The position numbers and the translations under genes are program-made. Positions 7,035 to 15,115 of a DNA stretch of 17,157 nucleotides are shown piece by piece (position 1 is the stretch's first letter; the number at the start of each line of letters is the position of its first letter). Where the stretch lies: contig DAOUQK010000034.1 in the NCBI GenBank assembly GCA_030625695.1, positions 1 to 17,157 on the forward strand. The letters are read 5' to 3'. Origin of the DNA: Paracoccaceae bacterium (GTDB lineage: Bacteria > Pseudomonadota > Alphaproteobacteria > Rhodobacterales > Rhodobacteraceae). The notes under the pieces were generated by a model. That model did no database searches. It worked only from the letters and a program-made list of their open reading frames with translations, and had not been told where the DNA came from.

Positions 7035-8098
7035 CCACCCGCGAGCAGGTTTTAGAGGCGCTCAAGGGCGTCAAAGACCCGGTCAGCGGCGGCGATATCG
7101 TCTCGGTCGGCCTGGTGCGGGCATTGACGGTTGAGAATGGCGCGGTTCGCTTTGTGCTGGAGATCGACGGCAAGCACGCCAACGTTATGGAAGGCGCGCG
7201 GGCCTCGGCCGAGACTTTGGTCAAAGGCATGGACGGGATCACGTCTGTTTCGGCAATGATGACCGCGCATTCGCAGAAAGCTCCGCCGGATCTGAAGGGT
7301 ACGGGTGGGGCAAAATCTGCGCCCAAAGGCCCTGAACGTGTACCTGGGGTAGACCACATCGTACTGATTGCGTCCGGCAAGGGCGGTGTCGGCAAATCCA
7401 CCGTTGCGGCCAATCTGGCAACGGCTTTGGCGGCTGAGGGGCGGCGGGTTGGCCTGTTGGACGCCGATATCTACGGGCCATCGCAGCCCCGGATGCTGGG
7501 CGTTTCTGGTCGGCCGGATAGTCCGGATGGCAAGATCATCCTGCCGTTGCGCAATCATGGCGTGACGATGATGTCGATGGGGCTGATGATGCCCGAAGAT
7601 CAGGCGGTTGTCTGGCGCGGGCCGATGTTGATGGGGGCGTTGCAACAGATGCTGGGGCAGGTGCAATGGGGCGCGTTGGATATCCTGATCATCGACCTGC
7701 CGCCGGGCACCGGTGATGTGCAGCTTACCCTGGGTCAGAAATATGTGGTGGACGGGGCGATTATTGTCTCCACACCGCAGGACGTGGCCCTGATGGACGC
7801 ACGCCGGGCGATTGCCATGTTTGAAAAGATGGAAACGCCGGTGATTGGCATGATCGAAAACATGTCAACGCATGTCTGTTCCGAATGCGGCCACGAAGAA
7901 CACTTGTTCGGCCACGGCGGCGTGGCAGCAGAGGCGGCTAAGCTGGGCGTGCCATTGCTGGCCGAGGTGCCGTTGCATCTGGATATCCGGCTGGCCGCGG
8001 ACGCGGGCGCGCCGATTGTAGTGAGCGCGCCGGAATCGGCGCAGGCAGCACCATATCGGACGGTGGCCAAGGCGTTGGTTGAGCAAGGCTTGGCTTGA
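7031..8098 (+). CDS. mrp: Mrp/ApbC/NBP35-family iron-sulfur cluster carrier ATPase
   Basis: The 355-residue cytosolic protein is a full-length Mrp. An N-terminal MIP18/DUF59 domain (about 4-80) is joined by a Pro/Lys/Gly-rich linker to a deviant-Walker P-loop domain, GKGGVGKST (116-124). Other motifs are LLDADIYGPSQPRMLG, IIDLPPGTGDVQL and the VCSECG pair Cys283/Cys286 that bridges a [4Fe-4S] cluster between two subunits. It binds and hands over Fe-S clusters to apoproteins. It is coupled by a 4-base overlap to the upstream DUF6494 gene and converges on acs, with a paired REP element between their ends. Confidence 0.95.
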   Translation: MTTREQVLEALKGVKDPVSGGDIVSVGLVRALTVENGAVRFVLEIDGKHANVMEGARASAETLVKGMDGITSVSAMMTAHSQKAPPDLKGTGGAKSAPKGPERVPGVDHIVLIASGKGGVGKSTVAANLATALAAEGRRVGLLDADIYGPSQPRMLGVSGRPDSPDGKIILPLRNHGVTMMSMGLMMPEDQAVVWRGPMLMGALQQMLGQVQWGALDILIIDLPPGTGDVQLTLGQKYVVDGAIIVSTPQDVALMDARRAIAMFEKMETPVIGMIENMSTHVCSECGHEEHLFGHGGVAAEAAKLGVPLLAEVPLHLDIRLAADAGAPIVVSAPESAQAAPYRTVAKALVEQGLA

Positions 8099-8102
8099 AG
8101 AC

Positions 8103-8169
8103 GTAGGGCGGGGTTTTACCCCGCCGCGGTGTTGAAATAACGGGAACGGCGGGGTGAACCCCGCCCTAC
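8103..8169. repeat. Paired GTAG-type REP element (REPIN-like) between mrp and acs
   Basis: Two hairpins face each other. The left arm is GTAG (8103-8106) and stem GGCGGGGT/ACCCCGCC (8107-8114 with 8118-8125). The right arm has stem 8148-8155 with 8158-8165 and ends in CTAC (8166-8169), which is GTAG on the other strand. A 22-base spacer (8126-8147) separates them. The element sits between two convergent genes, so it probably also stops transcription from both sides. The right GTAG contains the stop codon of acs. Confidence 0.9.
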
Positions 8170-10130
8170 CGGTTCATGCGATTGTTGATCAAATCCTCAA
8201 CCACCGAGGGGTCGGCCAACGTAGACGTATCCCCCAACGTGCCATAATCATTCTCGGCAATCTTGCGCAAGATCCGCCGCATGATCTTGCCCGAGCGGGT
8301 TTTTGGCAGGCCGGGGGCCCATTGGATCAGGTCGGGTTTAGCGATTGGCCCGATCTCTTTGCGCACCCAGGTGGACAATTCAGCCCGCAACTCATCAGTG
8401 TATTCCTGACCTGCCATCAAAGTCACGTAAGCATATATACCCTGGCCTTTGATCTCGTGAGGATATCCGACAACGGCAGCTTCGGCGACGGCAACGTGGG
8501 CGACCAAGGCGCTTTCGACCTCTGCCGTGCCCATGCGGTGGCCGGAGACGTTGATCACGTCGTCAACCCGACCCGTTATCCAGTAATCGCCATCCGCGTC
8601 GCGTTTGACGCCATCGCCGGAAAAGAAATAGCCTTTGTAATCGGCGAAATAGGTTTTCTCGAACCGGTCATGATCTCCCCAGATGGAGCGCATCTGTCCG
8701 GGCCAGCTGTCTTTGAAGCACAAAACTCCTTCCGCCGGATTCCCCTCGATTTCCTCGCCAGATGTTGGGTCAAGAACCACCGGTGTGATGCCAAAGAACG
8801 GCTTCATCGCTGCCCCCGGTTTCAGGTCATGCGCGCCGGGCAGGGGGGTCAGCAGATGGCCGCCGGTTTCGGTTTGCCACCAGGTGTCGACGATCGGGAC
8901 ATTCCCGCCGCCGACCACGTTGTGATACCATTCCCAGGCCTCGGGGTTGATTGGTTCCCCCACTGTGCCGAGCAACTTCAGCGATGACAGGTCGCATTTC
9001 TCGACCCATTCCGATCCTTGCCCCATCAGGGCGCGGATCGCAGTCGGCGCGGTGTAGAACTGGCTGACCTTGTGCTTTTCGCAGACCTGCCAAAAGCGCG
9101 AGGCGTCTGGGTAGGTGGGGATGCCTTCGAACATCAGCGTGGTGGCGCCATTGGCCAGGGGACCATAGACGATATAAGAATGGCCCGTGACCCACCCCAC
9201 ATCCGCTGTACACCAGAAGATATCGCCGTCGTGGTAATCAAAGGTGATCTCATGCGTCATGGCGGCAAAGGTGAGGTAGCCGCCGGTGCTGTGCAACACA
9301 CCTTTGGGCATGCCGGTTGAGCCGGAGGTGTAAAGGATGAACAGCGGGTCCTCGGCCCCCATTTCCACCGGTTCGTTGGTGTTACTGGCACGCGCGGCCA
9401 ATGAGTTATAGTCGAAATCGCGGGCCTCATCCCAGTGGGTTTCTCCCCCAGTGCGCTTGACCACCAGACATTTGACGTCGTCGCTGCATTTTGCCAGCGC
9501 GATGTCGGCGTTGGCCTTAAGCGGCGTGGCCTTGCCGCCGCGTGGGGCAAAGTCGGCGGTGATCAGCAGCTTGGCGTTTGAGCCTTGAATGCGGGCGGCC
9601 AAAGCATCCGGGCTGAAGCCGGCAAAGACGATGGAATGGATCGCGCCGATACGGGCCGAGGCAAGCATGGCATAGGCGGCCTCGGGGATCATAGGCATAT
9701 AAAGGACAACGCGGTCGCCCTTTTCGACACCCAGATCGGTAAAGATGTTGGCCATGCGGCAGACGTGGCCATGCAGTTCGGTATAGGTGATGTGTTTGGC
9801 GGGCTCATCCGGGTTGTCCGGCTCCCAGATGATCGCAGTTTGGTCGCCGCGCGTCGCCAAATGGCGGTCAACGCAATTGGCCGATACGTTCAAGGTGCCA
9901 TCGGCGTACCAGTTGATTGATACCTGGCCCAGGGTGAAATCGACGTCTTTGACCTGAGTATATGGCTTGATCCAGTCAAGCCGTTTGCCTTGCTCGCCCC
10001 AGAATGCGTCCGGGTCGGCGAGGGAAGCGGCATACATTTCATCATATTGCGCCGCGTTGACGTGGGCATTGGCGGCCATTTCGGCGGAAGGCGGATAGGT
10101 TGGGTGGTTGGAATGGTCAGAGCTGGTCAT
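8166..10130 (-). CDS. acs: Acetyl-CoA synthetase (AMP-forming)
   Basis: The 654-residue protein has the usual length of bacterial Acs. Motifs of the adenylate-forming superfamily appear in order: YTSGSTGMPKG (267-277, phosphate loop), WWQTETGG (417-424), SGDGVKRDADGDYWITGR with the hinge region near 500-520, and PKTRSGKIMRR, whose Lys615 is the catalytic lysine that acetylation inactivates in this family. It converts acetate, ATP and CoA to acetyl-CoA, AMP and PPi. ATG 10130 is supported by GGGAGG upstream on the minus strand. The stop TAG (8168-8166) and third base of the last Arg codon lie inside a GTAG palindrome. The gene is divergent from the TRAP operon, with a 405-base gap. Propionyl-CoA synthetase is less likely given the overall match to Acs. 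Confidence 0.96.
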   Translation of the reverse strand: MTSSDHSNHPTYPPSAEMAANAHVNAAQYDEMYAASLADPDAFWGEQGKRLDWIKPYTQVKDVDFTLGQVSINWYADGTLNVSANCVDRHLATRGDQTAIIWEPDNPDEPAKHITYTELHGHVCRMANIFTDLGVEKGDRVVLYMPMIPEAAYAMLASARIGAIHSIVFAGFSPDALAARIQGSNAKLLITADFAPRGGKATPLKANADIALAKCSDDVKCLVVKRTGGETHWDEARDFDYNSLAARASNTNEPVEMGAEDPLFILYTSGSTGMPKGVLHSTGGYLTFAAMTHEITFDYHDGDIFWCTADVGWVTGHSYIVYGPLANGATTLMFEGIPTYPDASRFWQVCEKHKVSQFYTAPTAIRALMGQGSEWVEKCDLSSLKLLGTVGEPINPEAWEWYHNVVGGGNVPIVDTWWQTETGGHLLTPLPGAHDLKPGAAMKPFFGITPVVLDPTSGEEIEGNPAEGVLCFKDSWPGQMRSIWGDHDRFEKTYFADYKGYFFSGDGVKRDADGDYWITGRVDDVINVSGHRMGTAEVESALVAHVAVAEAAVVGYPHEIKGQGIYAYVTLMAGQEYTDELRAELSTWVRKEIGPIAKPDLIQWAPGLPKTRSGKIMRRILRKIAENDYGTLGDTSTLADPSVVEDLINNRMNR

Positions 10131-10535
10131 AAAATGTGCCTCCCGCTGGCGATGGTTGTTTGGTCTTGTTTAGACGGCTGGCCCAGGCAATTCCAAGTGT
10201 CTTTGCCGGGGGAGCCGGATTTAGAGCGACAATAGCGGGGTTTGAAAGTTTGTGAATAAGACAAAAGAATAAAAGGGTTTCATTGTAAAGATTTTCAACC
10301 ATCGGGTCGGTAATTGTAAAGTTCCGAGCTTGGTAGAAGTGGAAATACTGGAATATCAGCATGTTGCCTGATAATGCTTTTTGCAGTCTGGTGGTGGCAT
10401 TGTTTGCCCGCGATCCCGACAAGATGCAGCGCTTGCAGCATATGCGCGCCTTTGGGCTTGGCAGCACGCGGGCTTGACGGTAGTTTCGCGCTCAAGCGGG
10501 CCAACAAACCGGGCCGCATGACAGGGAGAGTATTT
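10131..10535. other. Divergent intergenic region acs / dctP
   Basis: These 405 bases hold the regulatory regions of acs (minus) and the TRAP operon (plus). The 10240-10350 part is A+T-rich. I see a direct repeat (listed separately) and no convincing -35/-10 pair. A 38-codon frame (10361-10477, starting MLPDNAF) is present but has no good ribosome site and no recognised homology, so I do not call it a gene. Confidence 0.6.
10282..10321. promoter_or_regulatory. Direct repeat ATTGTAAAG, possible regulator site
   Basis: ATTGTAAAG occurs at 10282-10290 and again at 10313-10321, 31 bases apart from start to start, close to three helical turns. It lies between the divergent acs and dctP genes, about 150 bases before acs and 215 before dctP. 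The position fits an operator, but no known regulator motif is recognised. Confidence 0.35.
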
Positions 10536-11558
10536 ATGAAAAAGATGTTGACCGGGGCCTCCGGAGTTATTGCGGCCGCGCTGAGCGTTGCATTTGTCAC
10601 CGAGGCGGCTGCAACTGAATGGAATGTGTCCGTATGGGGCAAACGCCGGGCGTTTACCGAACATGTGGAAAAGCTGGCCGAACTGGTCAGCGAAAAGACC
10701 AATGGCGGGTTCACCATGAACATCAGCTATGGTGGTCTGTCCAAGAACAAAGAGAACCTTGACGGGATCTCGATTGGCGCGTTTGAAATGGCGCAGTTCT
10801 GTGCCGGTTATCACCGCGACAAGAACCCAACCATCACCGTTCTGGAATTGCCGTTCATTGGCGTCAATACGCTGGACGAAGAGGTGGCGGTCAGCCACGC
10901 AGTTTATGGTCACCCGGCGGTTCAGGCCGATCTGGCGCGCTGGAATGCCAAGCTTTTGATGACCTCGCCGATGCCGCAGTACAACATTGTCGGCACGGGC
11001 GAGCCTCGGGACACATTGGCCAAGATGGACGGTATGCGGGTGCGCGCCACGGGTGGCGTAGGCAAGGCGTTTGCCGCTGTTGGGGCGGTGCCCACATCGG
11101 TGACGGCGACCGAGGCGTATAACGCGATGGAATCCGGCGTGGTTGATACGGTCGCATTCGCGCAACATGCGCATCTGGCCTATGGCACGATCAACCGGGC
11201 CGACTGGTGGACCACGAACCTGAACCCCGGCACGGTGAACTGCCCCGTGGTGGTCAATATCGACGCCTACGAGGCGCTGAGTGATGATGAGCGGACGGCA
11301 TTGGACAGCTCTGTCGAAGGTGCAATCGAGCATTATCTGGCCAACTATGGCGCATTGCTGGCCAAGTGGGACGGTATTCTGGACGAAAAGGGCGTCACCA
11401 AAGTGACGTTCTCGGACGCTGATCTGGCTGAGTTCCGCAAGGTGTCCGCCGATCCGATCCGCGAACAGTGGATTGCTGACATGGCGGCGCAGGGGCTGCC
11501 GGGTCAGGAACTCTATGATCTGGTGATGAGCACGCTCAAGGCACAGCGCGGCAACTGA
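10536..11558 (+). CDS. dctP: TRAP transporter substrate-binding protein, DctP family
   Basis: The 340-residue periplasmic protein starts MKKMLTGASG with a Sec signal ending near AAA at about 25-28. The mature part begins EWNVSVWGKRRAFTEHVEKLAELV. GMRVRATGG contains Arg170, in the position of the conserved arginine that clamps a carboxylate ligand in DctP-type proteins. ATG 10536 is chosen because AGGGAGAG (10523-10530) precedes it and the signal peptide begins there, although the frame runs further upstream. It delivers an organic acid to the DctQM membrane part encoded next. The substrate is unknown; adjacency to acs hints at a carboxylate that feeds acetyl-CoA metabolism, which is only inference. 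Confidence 0.93.
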   Translation: MKKMLTGASGVIAAALSVAFVTEAAATEWNVSVWGKRRAFTEHVEKLAELVSEKTNGGFTMNISYGGLSKNKENLDGISIGAFEMAQFCAGYHRDKNPTITVLELPFIGVNTLDEEVAVSHAVYGHPAVQADLARWNAKLLMTSPMPQYNIVGTGEPRDTLAKMDGMRVRATGGVGKAFAAVGAVPTSVTATEAYNAMESGVVDTVAFAQHAHLAYGTINRADWWTTNLNPGTVNCPVVVNIDAYEALSDDERTALDSSVEGAIEHYLANYGALLAKWDGILDEKGVTKVTFSDADLAEFRKVSADPIREQWIADMAAQGLPGQELYDLVMSTLKAQRGN

Positions 11559-11566
11559 TGCCGACG

Positions 11567-11593
11567 GGGCCGGGTGCGACAGGTGCCCGGCCC
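11567..11593 (+). terminator. Hairpin after dctP, probable attenuator
   Basis: GGGCCGGG (11567-11574) pairs with CCCGGCCC (11586-11593) around an 11-base loop, 8 bases after the dctP stop. The following TAAGAAATTT is a poor T tract, so partial termination or 3'-end protection of dctP mRNA is more likely than full termination. Confidence 0.6.
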
Positions 11594-11598
11594 TAAGA

Positions 11599-11684
11599 AA
11601 TTTCCGTAGGATGGGTTTTCAACCCATCTTCCTTGATATCTGACCGGTGCCAAAGGTGGGTTGAAAACCCACCCTACGGAAATT
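11599..11684. repeat. Paired GTAG-type REP element (REPIN-like) between dctP and dctQ
   Basis: Both ends carry the same 12 bases inverted (AATTTCCGTAGG at 11599-11610, complement at 11673-11684). The left hairpin is GTAG plus GATGGGTT (11610-11617) paired with AACCCATC (11621-11628). The right hairpin is GGTGGGTT (11655-11662) paired with AACCCACC (11666-11673), then CTAC. The two arms differ at one stem pair (A-T against G-C) and both still pair. Its stem sequence differs from the 8103-8169 element. Confidence 0.88.
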
Positions 11685-11725
11685 CGGCCCGGTCAGATTT
11701 GCCTTTCAGTAGGGACGCAATTCAC

Positions 11726-12355
11726 ATGGCCGGACATTCGACGGTTCTGGAGGATGGTTCGACGTTAAGTCGGCTGGACCAGAGGTTTCTGAAGCTTGAA
11801 CAGTTCATGGCGCTGATCAGCGGCGTGGCGGTGTTCAGCCTGATGGTGCTGGCCGTGGTGTCGGTGGGCGGGCGCAACCTGTTTAACGCGCCGCTGCCGG
11901 GCTATGTCGATTGGATCGAACAGGTGATGCCGCTGATTGCTTTTATGGGCATTGCCTATGTGATGCGCGATGGCGGGCATATTCGCATGGACATCGTGAT
12001 TGGCCGCCTGTGGGGGCGGGCAATGTGGCTGGCCGAGTTGATCTCGGTGGTGTTGGTCTTGCTACTGATGCTGGCGCTGGTGTGGGGCAGCTGGTCGCAT
12101 TTTGATCGCAGTTTCGATTTTGCAGCCCCGTATTGGAGCCGGGACAGTTCGATTGATATTGGCATTCCGATCTGGCCTGCCAAGCTGCTGGTGCCGGTGT
12201 CGTTTTCGGTGTTGTGTGTGCGCTTGGTCCTGCAAATATGGGGCTATGGACGGGCGTTTGCGCTGGGGCTGGAAAGCCCGGTGGCGGTGCCATTGATTCA
12301 GGGCGCTGCCGAACAGGCGGCGGCCGAGGCGGATCAGCTGGACGGGCAGGGGTAA
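11726..12355 (+). CDS. dctQ: TRAP transporter small permease, DctQ family
   Basis: The 209-residue inner-membrane protein has four predicted helices (about residues 30-55, 70-90, 105-130 and 150-180). It contains NLFNAPLPGYVDWIEQVMPLI and MRDGGHIRMDIVIGRL, typical for DctQ proteins. ATG 11726 is chosen because AGGGA stands 10 bases upstream and the sequence before it lies in the REP element. It partners with the large permease, which starts 4 bases after its stop. The C-terminus is a cytoplasmic Ala/Glu-rich tail. Confidence 0.9.
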   Translation: MAGHSTVLEDGSTLSRLDQRFLKLEQFMALISGVAVFSLMVLAVVSVGGRNLFNAPLPGYVDWIEQVMPLIAFMGIAYVMRDGGHIRMDIVIGRLWGRAMWLAELISVVLVLLLMLALVWGSWSHFDRSFDFAAPYWSRDSSIDIGIPIWPAKLLVPVSFSVLCVRLVLQIWGYGRAFALGLESPVAVPLIQGAAEQAAAEADQLDGQG

Positions 12356-12359
12356 GAGC

Positions 12360-13763
12360 ATGGATTCGATTGAAATTGGCCTTTGGGTCACGGCTGGCAT
12401 GTTGGTCATGGTGTTTCTGGGCATGCGGGTGGCGTTTGCCACGGCGCTGGCAGGATTAGTGGGGATATTCCTGATCTTCTGGGCCAAATTCGGTTTTGAG
12501 CCGGACAAGTTTACCAAGGCCCTGGTGGTCTCGGTCAAGATCGCAGGACAAGTGCCGCATTCCAAGATTTCCACTCAGGTGCTGAGCCTGATCCCGACCT
12601 TTATCCTGATCGGCTATCTCGCCTATTACGCCGGGCTGACGCGGGCTTTGTTCGAAGCCGCCAAGCGCTGGATTGCCTGGGTGCCGGGGGGCCTCGCGGT
12701 GTCGACCGTGTTTGCCACCGCTGGCTTTGCCGCGGTTTCGGGCGCTTCGGTGGCGACGGCGGCGGTGTTTGCCCGCATTGCCATCCCCGAGATGCTGAAG
12801 ATCGGCTATAACAAACAATTCGCCGCTGGTGTGGTGGCTGCCGCTGGCACGCTGGCGTCGCTGATCCCGCCGTCGGCCATTCTGGTGATCTATGCGATCA
12901 TCGTCGAACAGGACGTGGGCAAACTGTTGTTGGCCGGGTTTTTGCCGGGGGCGTTCTCGGCGATTGTCTATGCCGGGCTGATTATCGGTATTGCGGTGGT
13001 GTTCAAAAACGTCGGCCCGCCGGTCACCGGGTTCACCTGGCGCGAACGATTTGAATCCTTGCCGCCCGCCTTGCCGATTGTGTTTGTCATCGTCATCATC
13101 ATCTTCTTTGTCTACAACCCGTTTGGCGGTGATGCCTGGGGCACACCGACCGAAGGCGGGGCGCTGGGCGCCTTTGTGGTATTCTGCATGGCGCTGTGGC
13201 GTGGCATGAGGTGGAAGCAATTAAAGGCGGCATTGCTGGATACGGCCAAGCTGACCGTGATGATATTCACGATTATCTGGGGCGTGCTGATTTATGTGCG
13301 GTTCCTGGGGTTTGCCGATCTGCCGGGGGTGTTTTCCGACTGGATCACCTCGCTTGATATGGCGCCGATGCTGATCCTGATCTGCATCCTTCTGGGCTAT
13401 GCGGTGTTGGGCATGTTCATGGATGCGATTGGCATGCTGTTGTTGACCCTGCCGGTGGTTTACCCCGCTGTCATGGCCCTGAATGGCGGCGAGACGGTGG
13501 CGGCGGCGGATGCGACGTTTGGCATGTCCGGGCCGATGTGCGCGATCTGGTTTGGCATATTGGTGGTCAAGATGGCCGAATTCTGTCTGATCACGCCGCC
13601 CATTGGGCTGAACTGTTTTGTGGTCGCTGGTGTGCAGCCTGATATCTCTGTGCAGGATGTGTTCAAAGGGGTGATGCCGTTTTTCATCGCTGACGGGGTG
13701 ACAATTGCCTTGTTGGTGGCGTTCCCGGGGATCGTGCTGTTTTTGCCTCGGCTGGTGGGGTAA
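12360..13763 (+). CDS. dctM: TRAP transporter large permease, DctM family
   Basis: This 467-residue membrane protein is mostly hydrophobic with many helices. Characteristic stretches are AVSGASVATAAVFARIAIPEM, GTLASLIPPSAILVIYAII, PTEGGALGAF and MDAIGMLLLTLPVVYP; the first three are typical of the DctM domain. It forms the Na+-dependent transport channel with DctQ and takes substrate from DctP. It is slightly longer than the usual 425-430 residues because of a longer cytoplasmic stretch near 55-75. It is the last gene of the TRAP operon. A short hairpin (13773-13779 with 13784-13790) follows but lacks a T tract. Confidence 0.94.
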   Translation: MDSIEIGLWVTAGMLVMVFLGMRVAFATALAGLVGIFLIFWAKFGFEPDKFTKALVVSVKIAGQVPHSKISTQVLSLIPTFILIGYLAYYAGLTRALFEAAKRWIAWVPGGLAVSTVFATAGFAAVSGASVATAAVFARIAIPEMLKIGYNKQFAAGVVAAAGTLASLIPPSAILVIYAIIVEQDVGKLLLAGFLPGAFSAIVYAGLIIGIAVVFKNVGPPVTGFTWRERFESLPPALPIVFVIVIIIFFVYNPFGGDAWGTPTEGGALGAFVVFCMALWRGMRWKQLKAALLDTAKLTVMIFTIIWGVLIYVRFLGFADLPGVFSDWITSLDMAPMLILICILLGYAVLGMFMDAIGMLLLTLPVVYPAVMALNGGETVAAADATFGMSGPMCAIWFGILVVKMAEFCLITPPIGLNCFVVAGVQPDISVQDVFKGVMPFFIADGVTIALLVAFPGIVLFLPRLVG

Positions 13764-13805
13764 TCTAGCGGAATGCGCCAAGCGGCGCATGCTTTATGCT
13801 TTGGT

Positions 13806-13833
13806 TTGATGGGCGCACGGGCATCGTGATAAT
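13806..13833 (+). promoter_or_regulatory. Possible sigma-70 promoter of the dusA fragment
   Basis: TTGATG (13806-13811) and GATAAT (13828-13833) are 16 bases apart and close to the -35/-10 consensus. Transcription would begin about a dozen bases before ATG 13852, and nothing else is downstream that would use it. Confidence 0.5.
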
Positions 13834-13851
13834 CTGGCGGGGATCCATGAC

Positions 13852-13983
13852 ATGACCGATACGATCCGTATTCGCCGGGCCGCGCGGGTGAGCGTGGTGC
13901 CGATGATGGATTGGATTGGTGGTGTGAATTATAAGAGTTATTTCAATGTGTTATGGTTGTCGGCTCTGAGGCGTCATACTTAA
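13852..13983 (+). pseudogene. dusA: 5' fragment of dusA (tRNA-dihydrouridine synthase A), probable integration junction
   Basis: The frame begins MTDTIRIRRAARVSVVPMMDW and continues to a stop 43 codons from the ATG. Its first 21 residues match the N-terminus of bacterial DusA, where the family reads roughly R-S-V-A-P-M-M-D-W-T-D-R-H-C-R with FMN-contacting residues in this strand. After MMDW the sequence switches to IGGVNYKSYFNV, unrelated to DusA. The rest of the gene (about 300 residues) is absent from the window. The 5' end of dusA is a documented integration site for genomic islands carrying a dedicated integrase family. This is what the left border of such an island would look like, with an intact dusA expected at the other border. 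Simple deletion of dusA is the alternative. Confidence 0.72.
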
Positions 13984-14047
13984 GTCATACTTTTGGGGCC
14001 GTACCCGTCAGACAAGAGCGCTTCTTGCCCTTTAGAATGGTCCACCA

Positions 14048-15115
14048 TCTAACTGTTCCATCCCGGATGATCACATAGACCCTCGTCGTTCTGCATTTTT
14101 CATGGCACGTTCAGTTCTGAGGGAAATTCGGGAGAGCGTTCAATGCTGGTCCATCTTCATAGCCAGGCGACAACAACACCAAAGATCCGGGCGGAAATCC
14201 AAGCGAGCGACGAACCTGCCTGGGTTCTGGCAGAGCGTTTTGGCACAACCGAACAGACGGTTTGGAAATGGCGCAAGCGCGACAGTGTGCAGGACCGCAG
14301 CCATACCGCTCATCGATTGCAAACCACGCTCTCGCCTGCACAGGAGGCTGTCGCAGTTTCGCTGCGCAAGACGCTGCTCGTGTCGCTGGATGATCTGTTG
14401 GCCGTGGTACGGGAATTTCTAAACCCGGACGTCTCGCGCTCAGGGTTGGACCGCTGCCTGCGCCGTCATGGTGTGGGCAATCTACGCGATCTGAAAGCAA
14501 AGGCGGCGCGCCCCAAGCACAGCGGCTTCAAGGCCTATGAGCCCGGATACATCCACATCGACGTGAAGTATCTGCCTCAAATGGCTGATCAAACCTCCCG
14601 CCGTTATCTGTTCGTTGCTATTGATCGGGCCACGCGCTGGGTCTTTATCCGCATCTACAACAGCAAGACGGCAGCCAACGCGCGCCGCTTTCTGCGTGAT
14701 CTGGAGCGGGCCTGCCCACTGCGCATCCGAACCATACTCACGGACAATGGCAAGGAGTTCACCGACCGCCTCTTTGGCCTGCACAAGCGCGCACAAAGCG
14801 GGAAACATGAGTTCGACAAGCTCTGCGCCGAACTGGACATCGAACACCGCCTGATCCCACCAAGATCACCGCAAACAAACGGCATGGTCGAGCGGTTCAA
14901 CGGGCGCATCGAGGATGTGCTTCAAAGCCATCACTTCCGATCTGGTGAGAAATTGGAAACCACGCTTTACCACTACGTCTGGCTCTACATCCAGCAGCTC
15001 CCAAAATCAGCCTTGGGCACCAAGACGCCCTTGCAGGCAATGAAAGACTGGCACAAACTCAAGCCAGACCTGTTCAAGAAACAGCCGTACTACCGTCCGG
15101 GATGTGACAGTTACA
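14048..15115 (+). mobile_element. IS481-family insertion sequence
   Basis: The element is about 1.07 kb and carries one transposase gene. Imperfect terminal inverted repeats are visible: TAACTGTTCCATCCCGGA starting at 14050, against GTAACTGTCACATCCCGGA read on the minus strand from 15114. They share TAACTGT and CATCCCGGA. The ends are set by this alignment and may be off by a few bases. No clear target duplication is seen next to the ends. It lies between the dusA fragment and a second mobile remnant. Confidence 0.8.

Noticed and set aside
8154..8987. 277-codon plus-strand frame antisense to acs
   Set aside because: It is a shadow of the high-GC acs codons; the minus-strand product has every Acs motif.
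10361..10477. 38-codon frame upstream of dctP
   Set aside because: No good ribosome site, no recognised homology and only 38 codons; more likely chance within a regulatory region.
13773..13790. Hairpin after dctM as an intrinsic terminator
   Set aside because: The 7-bp stem is real, but no T tract follows, so I do not call it.
12456..13790. Long minus-strand frames (254 and 189 codons) opposite dctM
   Set aside because: They are shadows of codon bias in dctM, rich in His, Arg and Gln, without any domain pattern.
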